Positions 8,768-16,800 of a stretch of DNA of 64,000 nucleotides are shown here, piece after piece. The stretch is from Planomonospora_B alba. GTDB lineage: Bacteria; Actinomycetota; Actinomycetes; Streptosporangiales; Streptosporangiaceae. The notes under the pieces are model-generated. The model searched no databases. It was not told the origin of the DNA and saw nothing but the letters and a program-made list of their open reading frames with translations. The position numbers and the translations under genes are program-made. The stretch covers positions 44,823 to 108,822 of the forward strand of contig NZ_BAAAUT010000025.1 of the NCBI RefSeq assembly GCF_039534085.1. The letters are read 5' to 3'. Position 1 is the stretch's first letter. Each line of letters opens with the position of its first letter.

Positions 8768-10054
8768 GTGGCTGATGACGGACGATGGAACCGGCGTTCG
8801 CTGTTGCGGGGCGCCGCCGTGGTGGCCGGTGCCACCGCGACCGCACCGCTGCTGGGCAGGGCGGCCGCGGCCGACGGCGGGGACGCGGACGCGCTGTTCA
8901 GGGCCGGACGGTTCGAGCAGGCCGGACGCGCGTACGAGGAGATCCTGAGAAAAGACCCCGGGAACGTGCACGCGGCCCGCCGGCGCGGCCAGGTCGGGCT
9001 GCTGTCCAACCGGTTCCCCGACGCCGAGGAATACCTCAACAGGGCCATCGCGCTGGCGCCCGGCGACAAGGAGGCCCACCGGCTCCTGGCCGACTGCTAC
9101 ACCCGGCAGGACAGGTTCCCCCTCGCCGTGCCGCGCTGGCGGGCGGCCGGCGAGGAGAGCTACGCCAAGCTGTTCGCGGCGTTCCGCGGCGAGCCGTACC
9201 GGATCCACGGCGACACCGCGCGGGTGCCGTGGCAGCAGATGGACCCGATGCCGCTGGTGGAGGCGTCACTCAACGGCGGACCGCCGATCGGTCTCTCGTT
9301 CTACACCCGCGTCGCGTCGCTGAACGTGTCGGCGCGGGCAGCCGGGGAAGCCGGGCTGGTCGCCGTGACCGAGGACAGGTTCGAGTACGAGGGCAGAGCC
9401 GTGACGTACTACTCCGGGGTGCTGGACTCCCTCAAGCTGGGCGGCATCGAACTGCGCAACATCCCGGTGAGCTGGTCGGACGCGCAGGACGGCCCGGAGC
9501 CGGGGGACGGGCTGATCGGCACGTGGATCCTGTACCACTTCCTGACCACCATCGACTACGCGGGCCGGTCGCTCATCCTGCGCCGCAGAACCCCCGAGAC
9601 GGCCGGGAAGGCGCGCGCCGCCGCCGAGCGGGCGGGCGCCGATCCCCTGCCGCTGTGGCTGGCCGGTGAGCACCTGCTGTTCAGCAGGGGCGGCGTCGCC
9701 GGCTCCGGCACCCGGGTGGTGGCCCTGAACATCGGCGGAACCGGTGAGATGGTCGCGAGCATGTCCGGGGCGACGGTCGAGCGGTTGCGGATCCGCGTCG
9801 ACCACGACCGCCCGATGGAGACTTCGGCCGGAGGACAGTTCGTCACCGTCTACCCCTGCTACCCGAAGGAGGTCCGTCTCGGCGGCGCCGTCGCCGAAGA
9901 CGCCTACTGCTACGCGGACCGCAGGCCCGACGAGCCCCGCCGTGAAGGGTTCGACGTGCTGGCCAACATCTCCCACAGCTTCTACAAGCCCTACAACGTC
10001 ACCCTCGACTTCACCGGCATGAACGTCTACGTCGCCCGCGGCAAGGCCGCCTGA
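8768..10054 (+). CDS. Tat-exported TPR protein with degenerate retropepsin-like domain
   Basis: A 428-residue protein. The N-terminus has a twin-arginine signal, NRRSLLRGAAVVAGATATA, cut near an A-A-A site at about residue 35. Two to three TPR units follow (about residues 38-115, ALFRAGRFEQAGRAYEEIL and DAEEYLNRAIALAPGDKEA). The remaining 300 residues resemble two-lobed bacterial aspartyl proteases, including the flap-like VTYYSGVLDSLKLGGIELR and DGLIGTWILYHF. Where the catalytic DTG triads should stand it reads FYTRVAS (about residue 179) and NIGGTG (about residue 325), so both catalytic Asp residues are missing. The GTG at 8768 follows a GGGAAGGGGA site. It is probably a secreted binding or scaffold protein rather than a protease. 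Confidence 0.72.
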   Translation: MADDGRWNRRSLLRGAAVVAGATATAPLLGRAAAADGGDADALFRAGRFEQAGRAYEEILRKDPGNVHAARRRGQVGLLSNRFPDAEEYLNRAIALAPGDKEAHRLLADCYTRQDRFPLAVPRWRAAGEESYAKLFAAFRGEPYRIHGDTARVPWQQMDPMPLVEASLNGGPPIGLSFYTRVASLNVSARAAGEAGLVAVTEDRFEYEGRAVTYYSGVLDSLKLGGIELRNIPVSWSDAQDGPEPGDGLIGTWILYHFLTTIDYAGRSLILRRRTPETAGKARAAAERAGADPLPLWLAGEHLLFSRGGVAGSGTRVVALNIGGTGEMVASMSGATVERLRIRVDHDRPMETSAGGQFVTVYPCYPKEVRLGGAVAEDAYCYADRRPDEPRREGFDVLANISHSFYKPYNVTLDFTGMNVYVARGKAA

Positions 10055-10136
10055 TCCCCCGCGGCCGGTGCCGCACCAGGCGGTGTCCCGGGGCGCCCCG
10101 ACCGCCGATGACGGCCCTCCGCTCGGATCCGTGCCG

Positions 10137-10481
10137 TCACGCGCCTTCCGCCTGGAACGAGAGGCACGGCAGGCCGGCCGAGCGGTAGAGCACGGCGATC
10201 AGGGCCACCACGGCCGCGAACCAGGCGAGGAGCACGGCGGGGCCCAGCTCGGCGTAGCCGTACCCGGCCAGCGCGCCGAGCGCCCCCATGCCTGCCACGG
10301 CCCAGCGCAGCACGTCGAGCGGGCTGGAGATGACGCCGTGGTCGTCGACACGGGCGTGGAGAGCGAAATCATCAGGACTCCAGCGGGCATGCGGAACCAT
10401 CGACCCCGACCACCGCAGAACCGCCGCGATGAACACGAGTGACAGGCAGGCGGACACCGCCGGCACGAGCAGCACCCGCAC
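10137..10481 (-). CDS. small membrane protein, three transmembrane segments
   Basis: About 114 residues with three hydrophobic stretches: near the N-terminus (VLLVPAVSACLSLVFIAAVL), in the middle (WAVAGMGALGALAGYGYA) and near the C-terminus (AVLLAWFAAVVALIAVLY). The polar loop between the first two contains WSPDDFALH. No family was recognised. The start is uncertain: GTG at 10481 or 10475 sits just before the first helix, and no clear ribosome binding site precedes either. The frame stays open upstream, but that part is Pro/Arg-rich and does not look coded. Confidence 0.5.
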   Translation of the reverse strand: MRVLLVPAVSACLSLVFIAAVLRWSGSMVPHARWSPDDFALHARVDDHGVISSPLDVLRWAVAGMGALGALAGYGYAELGPAVLLAWFAAVVALIAVLYRSAGLPCLSFQAEGA

Positions 10482-10687
10482 CCGGCGAGTACGCCAAGTG
10501 GCGACGCGGCCATCCGCCGGTGGTCGGCGCGCGACCTCTGTCTCGGGGCGACCGCGGTCGCGCTGTCCGGCGCGCTGCCCGTCCCCGGGCAGCAACCGGA
10601 GCCCTCCGGAAACACGGCTGACGGCCGGGCGCCGCTCCCCGGGGCGGGGAGCCCGGATCCCGGGGTCCGCCGGTTCAGCGGCGGGGT

Positions 10688-11434
10688 TCAGGCGATCAGC
10701 AGGCGGAGGCCGAGCTCCGCCGCGTCGAGATCGAGGAGGTCCCGGTTGCGTCCGGCCCACCGGCCGGACGCGAGGTCGTCACGGAGGTCGCGCACCGCGC
10801 GCCGCTCGGCGTCCGGCCCGACTCTGGCCCAGACCGACACCCCGCGGCGGACGTCCTCGTCCAGGTACGCCTCCGGCCGGCGCCAGTAGGCCTCGAAGAA
10901 GCCGTCGGCGCAGTCCCACGGGACGGGCACCGGTTCCACCCGGGCTCCGATCGCGCGGGCCAGCTCGGTCAGCGAGGGGCGGCCGGCGAGGAGGCCCGCG
11001 ACCTCGGGCAGGTAGTCGCGGGTGAGCCAGAACCGGTGGAGCCATCCGGCGTCACTGGTGTCGTGCGTGAACACCACCACGCGGCGGGCGACCCGCCGCA
11101 GCTCGCGCAGGCCGGCGATCGGGTCCCGCCAGTGGTGGACGGAGGAGATCGCCATCGCGGCGTCGAAGGACCCGTCATCGAACGGCAGGCTCTCGGCGGA
11201 TCCGATCAGGCACGGCGCCGCGTCCGGAAGGCGCTGCGAGCGCATCAGCGCCGACGGCTCCACCGCGAGGACGTGCCGGTCGGGCGGCTCGTAGGACCCG
11301 GTGCCCGCCCCGACGTTCAGCACGGTCCGGGCGTCGCCGAGCGCGGCCCAGATCCGCGCGGCGATGCGCGGTTCGGTGCGCCGTGTCACGGTGTAGGCGG
11401 CTCCGATGGTGTCGTACAGCTGCGCGTCGGACAT
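10688..11434 (-). CDS. class I SAM-dependent methyltransferase
   Basis: A 248-residue protein. Motif I is VLNVGAGTGSYEPPDR, motif II the acidic AVEPS, and the segment LPFDDGSFDAAMAISSVHHW is the post-motif region of Methyltransf_11 (UbiE-like) enzymes. It would transfer a methyl group from S-adenosylmethionine; the acceptor is unknown. The ATG at 11434 was chosen because MSDAQLYDTIGAAY fits the family's start and a purine-rich GGAGAGG site lies upstream. The C-terminal half is less conserved, as usual. It stands alone between two membrane-protein genes and is divergent from the gene at 11667. Confidence 0.88.
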   Translation of the reverse strand: MSDAQLYDTIGAAYTVTRRTEPRIAARIWAALGDARTVLNVGAGTGSYEPPDRHVLAVEPSALMRSQRLPDAAPCLIGSAESLPFDDGSFDAAMAISSVHHWRDPIAGLRELRRVARRVVVFTHDTSDAGWLHRFWLTRDYLPEVAGLLAGRPSLTELARAIGARVEPVPVPWDCADGFFEAYWRRPEAYLDEDVRRGVSVWARVGPDAERRAVRDLRDDLASGRWAGRNRDLLDLDAAELGLRLLIA

Positions 11435-11666
11435 CGCCCCCGCCTCTCCGCCGGTCCATGACGCGAAGCTACCGCCCGGCGCACCACCCGGCGTCTGACC
11501 ACGGTCGGATATGCGCATCCGTCCGGGGTCGCACCGCCCGCCCGTGCCCGCCCGCCACGATGCGACCCGGGCCAGACGCGCGCCCCCCGCCCCGCCCCCC
11601 ACCATTCTCGTGTGCCCCGGCGCACCGGCCCGGGCACACCGACACGGACGAGACGGGCGGTAAACC

Positions 11667-12470
11667 ATGAGCATCGATCTTCGCGGGCGCATCACGCGAT
11701 GGCGGCAGGCCGACGCGGACCGGCGGGCCGCCAACATCGCAGCCAACCTGGACCGGCAGCCCCCGTTCCCCGGCCGGTGGGTGAGCGCCGTCTCGCTGAT
11801 CGCCGGCCCCACCCTGATCATGGCCGGGACCCTCCTGCGCTCCCCGTTCTACTACTTCGTGCCGTACCAGCTCGTCGCCTACACCGAGCACCCCTCCCTC
11901 ATCACCGCCGCCTACGTCTGCTTCGCCTTCGGGTTCGTGCTGCTGCTGCCGGGGGTGGTGACGCTGGCGCAGAGGATCGCCGCCACCAGCCCGCTGTGGG
12001 GACTGTGGGGCGGCTGCTTGGTGATCATCGGCCTGTTCACCCGGACCTTCCAGTTCGGCACCGACCACCTGGCCTTCCACCTGACCGACACCCTCGGCCT
12101 GCAGACCATGCTCACCGGCATCGACGGCTACTACAACGCATGGCGCGAGACGGTCTGGCATCCGTTCAGGTCCATGTCCGGGCCGGCCTTCTTCGGCTGG
12201 GTCGTGCTGGCCGTCGGTGCCTACCGCTCCGGCGCCCTGGGACTGGGCCGTTCGATCGCACTCGGCCTGATGTCGGCGCTCGCGCTCGGGACGCTCAAGG
12301 GCACCGAGCCGCAGTCCTTCCTCGCCGTGGGCGGCCTCTGCATCGCCTTCATCCCCCTGGGCGTCTCGCTGCTGCGCAGCGGCCCCCCGCCGACCAGGCG
12401 CGCCATGGTCTGGATCGCCGTCCTCATCGCCGTGCACGTCCTCATGACGGCCTTCGGCCCGAGAGGATGA
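11667..12470 (+). CDS. hypothetical multi-pass membrane protein
   Basis: A 267-residue protein with six or seven hydrophobic segments after a basic, soluble N-terminus of about 35 residues (RGRITRWRQADADRRAAN). No enzymatic motif was recognised. The third loop carries the polar stretch FQFGTDHLAFHLTDTLGLQT, with two His and two Asp residues that would lie near the membrane surface. The ATG at 11667 follows GACGGGCGG at moderate spacing. It is convergent with the LysR-domain gene at 12522. Function unknown. Confidence 0.75.
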   Translation: MSIDLRGRITRWRQADADRRAANIAANLDRQPPFPGRWVSAVSLIAGPTLIMAGTLLRSPFYYFVPYQLVAYTEHPSLITAAYVCFAFGFVLLLPGVVTLAQRIAATSPLWGLWGGCLVIIGLFTRTFQFGTDHLAFHLTDTLGLQTMLTGIDGYYNAWRETVWHPFRSMSGPAFFGWVVLAVGAYRSGALGLGRSIALGLMSALALGTLKGTEPQSFLAVGGLCIAFIPLGVSLLRSGPPPTRRAMVWIAVLIAVHVLMTAFGPRG

Positions 12471-12521
12471 CGGCCCGGGCATCGGATGCGGCCTGTGACG
12501 GCCTGCGATGCGGTGCACCGT

Positions 12522-13235
12522 TCAGCGGGGACGGCGGCCCTTCCCGCCCCGGCCTGTCCGCGCACCCCCGCGACCCGACCCGCCCGGGGCGGGACTCCGC
12601 GGCTGCTTGCGCGCCTTCTCCGGGGCGGGCGCGGGGGCACGGCCCCGCGAGCTGTTCACCGTACGCCCGCGGACGATGCCGATGAAGTCCTCCACCAGCT
12701 CGGTCGTCGCCTCCGTGGGCCAGGCCAGCGCGACCTGCGACTGCGGCGTCTCCACGACCGGCCGGTAGGTCAGGTCCCTGCGGTGGTGCAGGCGCGCCAG
12801 CGACTGCGGGACCAGCAGCAGTCCGGCCCCCGCCGCCACCAGCTCGATCGCCTCCGCCGTGGTGTCCGGACGCGTGAAGGCCGGCAGCCCCGGCAGGGCC
12901 GTCCACTCAAGGGTGTCGTCCATCGGGTGGAGCACCTCGTCGTCGGCCAGGTCGGCGACGGTCACCTCGTCGGCGGCGGCCACGAGGTGGTCCTTCGGCA
13001 CCACGACCACGGTGGTCTCGACGTAGAGGGGGATCACGCTGAGCCCCGCGCGGTCCACGGGCAGCCGCACGAACCCGGCGTCGGCACCGCCCGCGTGCAG
13101 GACCTCCACCGCCTCGGCCGCGGCGACGGGGACCAGGGTGAGCGGCACGTCGGGCACCCGCTCGGCCCAGACGTTCACCCATTTGGCGGGCGTCACCCCG
13201 GGCACGTAGGCCAGCCGGAACTCCCTGTCGGTCAC
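12522..13235 (-). CDS. LysR substrate-binding domain protein lacking a helix-turn-helix
   Basis: A 237-residue protein. The first 185 residues are a LysR-type effector domain starting FRLAYVPGVTPAKW, with both lobes visible (ADAGFVRLPVD and VAAGAGLLLVPQSLARLHH). The N-terminal winged helix of true LysR regulators is missing. Instead the protein ends in about 50 residues rich in Arg, Pro, Gly and Ala (SSRGRAPAPAPEKARKQPRS onward), a basic tail that could bind nucleic acid. GTG at 13235. It is divergent from a DUF5997 gene with a 54-base gap, a pairing I recall from other actinomycetes. A DNA-binding partner is therefore plausible. Confidence 0.85.
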   Translation of the reverse strand: MTDREFRLAYVPGVTPAKWVNVWAERVPDVPLTLVPVAAAEAVEVLHAGGADAGFVRLPVDRAGLSVIPLYVETTVVVVPKDHLVAAADEVTVADLADDEVLHPMDDTLEWTALPGLPAFTRPDTTAEAIELVAAGAGLLLVPQSLARLHHRRDLTYRPVVETPQSQVALAWPTEATTELVEDFIGIVRGRTVNSSRGRAPAPAPEKARKQPRSPAPGGSGRGGARTGRGGKGRRPR

Positions 13236-13289
13236 CTGCCCAGGGTACCGATGTCAGGGAAGGCGGTTCCGCGCCATATCCTTGGCACC

Positions 13290-13655
13290 ATGGCCAAGCC
13301 CAAGACCACTCAGACGATGAAGCCCGCGACCGCGGCCAAGAAGCTGGGTGTGCTCCTTGAGGCCACTCCCGCCGAGTTCCAGGAGGGAGTCGTCTCCAGG
13401 GACGAGCTGAACGCGCTGCAGGCGAATCCGCCGGCGTGGCTGGCCGATCTGCGGCGCAACGGGCCGCACCCCAGGCAGGTCGTCGCCGCGAAGCTGGGCG
13501 TCTCCAACTCCGGCCTGGCCAGGGGCGGCATCACCGGGCCGCTCACCACCGCCGAGATCGACGCCATCAAGGCGGAGAACCCCGAGTGGCTGCAGCGCGA
13601 GCGGTCGGTCCAGGCCGAGGTGCGCAAGGAGGCGCAGCGCCTCAAGCAGCGCTAG
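13290..13655 (+). CDS. DUF5997-family protein
   Basis: A 121-residue basic protein starting MAKPKTTQTMKPATAAKKLG. The middle contains VVAAKLGVSNSGLARGGI, which has the length and spacing of a helix-turn-helix, and the C-terminus is a charged helix (RERSVQAEVRKEAQRLKQR). It matches my memory of DUF5997 proteins, found across actinomycetes beside LysR substrate-domain proteins. Its role is not established; binding DNA or RNA is inference from the motif and charge. The ATG at 13290 has only 54 bases between it and the divergent neighbour, so the transcript may have a very short leader. A strong terminator follows at 13691. Confidence 0.82.
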   Translation: MAKPKTTQTMKPATAAKKLGVLLEATPAEFQEGVVSRDELNALQANPPAWLADLRRNGPHPRQVVAAKLGVSNSGLARGGITGPLTTAEIDAIKAENPEWLQRERSVQAEVRKEAQRLKQR

Positions 13656-13690
13656 GCGTCGACGGCAGCGGCGGACCGGTCCGGTCCACC

Positions 13691-13731
13691 GCCATCCGCA
13701 CCGGCCGCCGGGTCCTTCCGGTGCGGATGGC
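13691..13731 (+). terminator. strong hairpin after the DUF5997 gene
   Basis: Perfect 14-base arms GCCATCCGCACCGG (13691-13704) and CCGGTGCGGATGGC (13718-13731) enclose a 13-base loop, 35 bases after the stop at 13655. It lies between this gene and the convergent giant gene, so it may act in both directions. Confidence 0.75.
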
Positions 13732-13862
13732 GCATCACGTTGGCGATGGCCGCGGCGGCCTGCTGATCGGTGAGCTCCCCACGATGCGCCGTACCTTCCG
13801 CATCGGTGATCCGGCGCCTGAGGGGAGAATCACAGGACCGCCCCCATCACCCTCCTGGACCG

Positions 13863-16800
13863 TCACGACAGCACCACCTTCGTGGCCAGAGAGCCGGTCT
13901 TGTCGGTTTGAGGGTTGAAGACGATCGTGTAGGTGCCCGTGGCAGGCAGCGTCATCTCCGAGATGGTGCAGTTGCGGCCGCAGTAAGGCGAACTCCCGAG
14001 CGCCGTGCCGTCAGGCTTCAGGAGGGATACCCGAACATCGGTAGAGGCGGTGAAGCTGGTACCGGTGAAGGTGATGGTGACCTTCTGGTCGGCGACGCCG
14101 CTGAAGGTCCAGCTCCCGTTCTGGCCCGGGGTCGTGGTGGTCAGGGTGGACACGGTGCCGCCGATGGTGATGGCGGCCGGGGAGAGGTCGGTGACCGGGT
14201 GGATCCTGAGGGTCAGCTTGCCGACCTTCTCGTCCTGCGGATCGAACTCCACGGTGTACGTACCGGCCACGGGCAACGCCACCGGCTCCAGGAAGCAGTT
14301 CTTCCCGCAGTACGTCGCGGACACCAGCACCGTCCCGTCAGGCTTCCTCACCGACACCCGGGCACCGGTGGAGGCGGTGAAGTTCGCGTCGGTGAGGTTG
14401 AACGACACGGTCTTCCCCGCCGTCCCGGCGAACGACCAGGTGCCGTTCTGCCCCGGCACCGTCGCGGTCAGCGTCGAGGCGGCACCGCCGACGGTGACGC
14501 TCCCGGTCAGGTGGGCGACCGGGTGGATCCTGAGGGTCAGCTTGCCGACCTTCTCGTCCTGCGGATCGAACTCCACGGTGTACGTACCGGCCACGGGCAA
14601 CGCCACCGGCTCCAGGAAGCAGTTCTTCCCGCAGTACGTCGCGGACACCAGCACCGTCCCGTCAGGCTTCCTCACCGACACCCGGGCACCGGTGGAGGCG
14701 GTGAAGTTCGCGTCGGTGAGGTTGAACGACACGGTCTTCCCCGCCGTCCCGGCGAACGACCAGGTGCCGTTCTGCCCCGGCACCGTCGCGGTCAGCGTCG
14801 AGGCGGCACCGCCGACGGTGACGCTCCCGGTCAGGTGGGCGACCTCGTGGAGTTGCAGGGCCATCGAACCCGACTTGGCCTTCTGCGGCCTGAACTCGAC
14901 GGTGTAGGTGCCGTCCGCCGGGAGGACGGTCGGCTCCAGCAGGCAGTTGCGCCCGCACGGGGTGTCGTCGATCAGCACGGTCCCGTCCGGTTTCCTCACC
15001 GCGACGTACACGTCGTACAGGCTGGTGAGCGTCGTCCCGGTGAAGTTGAACGACACCTGCCTGCCCGCCGTCCCGGTGAACGTCCACAGACCGCGCTGCC
15101 CGGGGACGGTGGTCATCAGCGTGGACGCCTCTCCCCCGACGGAGATCCGCGCGGTCACGTCCGGCGGCACGATGTTGAGCTGCGCCGAGATCGAGCCGGT
15201 CTGGATGCCGGCGGGGTCGGCCACCACCTGGTAGGTGCCGTCTACCGGCAGCACGGTCGCGTCGAAGTGGCAGGAGGCCGCGCAGGACTTCTCCGGCACG
15301 AGGACCGAGCCGTCCGGCTTGCGCATGAGGGCGTTCGCACTGGTGAACGTCCCGTCCGAGAGTACGACCGAGACCCGCTGTCCGGCCGTCCCGGCGAACG
15401 ACCAGATCGGGTATTGCCCGGGGCCCTTGGTGGTCAGCTTGACCGCGGCGCCGTCCGCTGTGAGCGTCCCCGTGACATCGCCCTCGGTGACCTGCGCGGA
15501 GATCGAACCCACTGTCGTCTTGGACGGGTTCAGCACGACGGTGTAGGTGCCGTCCACCGGCAGCGAGACCGTGTCGAACGCGCACGACGCCTTGCAGAAG
15601 GTCGAGTCGAACAACTCCGTGCCGTCCGGCTTGCGCACCGACGCGTACGCGTTGCTGTAAGTCCCGTCCGTCAGGGCGAACGCGATGCGCTGCCCCGCCG
15701 TACCGGCGAACGACCAGGTGGCGGCCTGGCCCGGCCCGGTCGTGGTCAGCTTCACCGGCCCGCCGCCGACGGTCAGCGAGCCCGTCGCGTCGCCTTCGGT
15801 GACCTGCGCGGAGATCGAACCCACCGCCGTCTTGGACGGGTCCACGACGACGGTGTAGGTGCCGTCCACCGGCAGCGAGACCGTGTCGAACGCGCACGAC
15901 GCCTTGCACCAGGTGGACCTGAACAGGTCCGTGCCGTCCGGCTTGCGCACCGACGCGTACGCGCCGCTGAAAGTTCCGTCCACCAGGGCGAACGCGATGC
16001 GCTGCCCCGCCGTACCGGCGAACGTCCAGTACGCCCGCTGGCCCGGCCCGGTCGTGGTCAGCTTCACCGGCCCGCCGCCGACGGTCAGCGAGCCGGTGAC
16101 GTCGCCTTCGAGCGCACTCACCGTGATCGGCCCCGTGTGCACGTCGGTGGGATCGACGAGGAGTGTGTAGGTGCCGGTCATGGGCAGCGTGGTGGTGTCG
16201 AAGGCGCAGGCCGCCGAACAGTAGGTGGAACCGAACAGCCGTGTTCCGTCCGGCTTGCTGATCGAGGCGCTGGCGGCACCGGTCAGACCGCTGACCCCGA
16301 ACGCGATCCGCTGGCCCTCCACACCGGCGAACGACCAGGACGCCGTCTGCCCGGGGACGGTGGTCGTCAGCGTGGACGGCGCTCCGACCGCGACCGCGCC
16401 GGTGACCGCGTCAGGCACCCCGAACAGCCGCAGTGCGATCGAGCCCGTCTTCGCGTCCTTCGGGTCCCATGTCACCGAGTACGTGCCGGTGACCGGCAGG
16501 GTCTCGGTGTCCATGAAACACTCCTTGCCGCAGGACTTCTGCGCCAGGATGGTCCCATCGGGCCCGCGCAGCCGCAGGGAGGCGTCGCCGAGCGAGCTCA
16601 GGGTGCCGTCGCCGAGTTCGGCGGAGACCTTCTGGCCTGCCGTGCCCGCGAACGTCCAGGTGCCGTGCTGGCCCGGATCGGTGACCTCGAGCGGCGCCTT
16701 CGGCCCGTCGATCGACGCGGTCGTGACGACGTCGGCCCCCAGCGTGTTCACGCTGAGCTTGTAGGGGCCGAACACGTCGTTCCAGGGCGAGACGCGCAAC

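Noticed and set aside
13866..16733. Array-like repeats considered as CRISPR
   Set aside because: Units are over 300 bases, in frame, and encode protein domains. There are no spacers and no cas genes.
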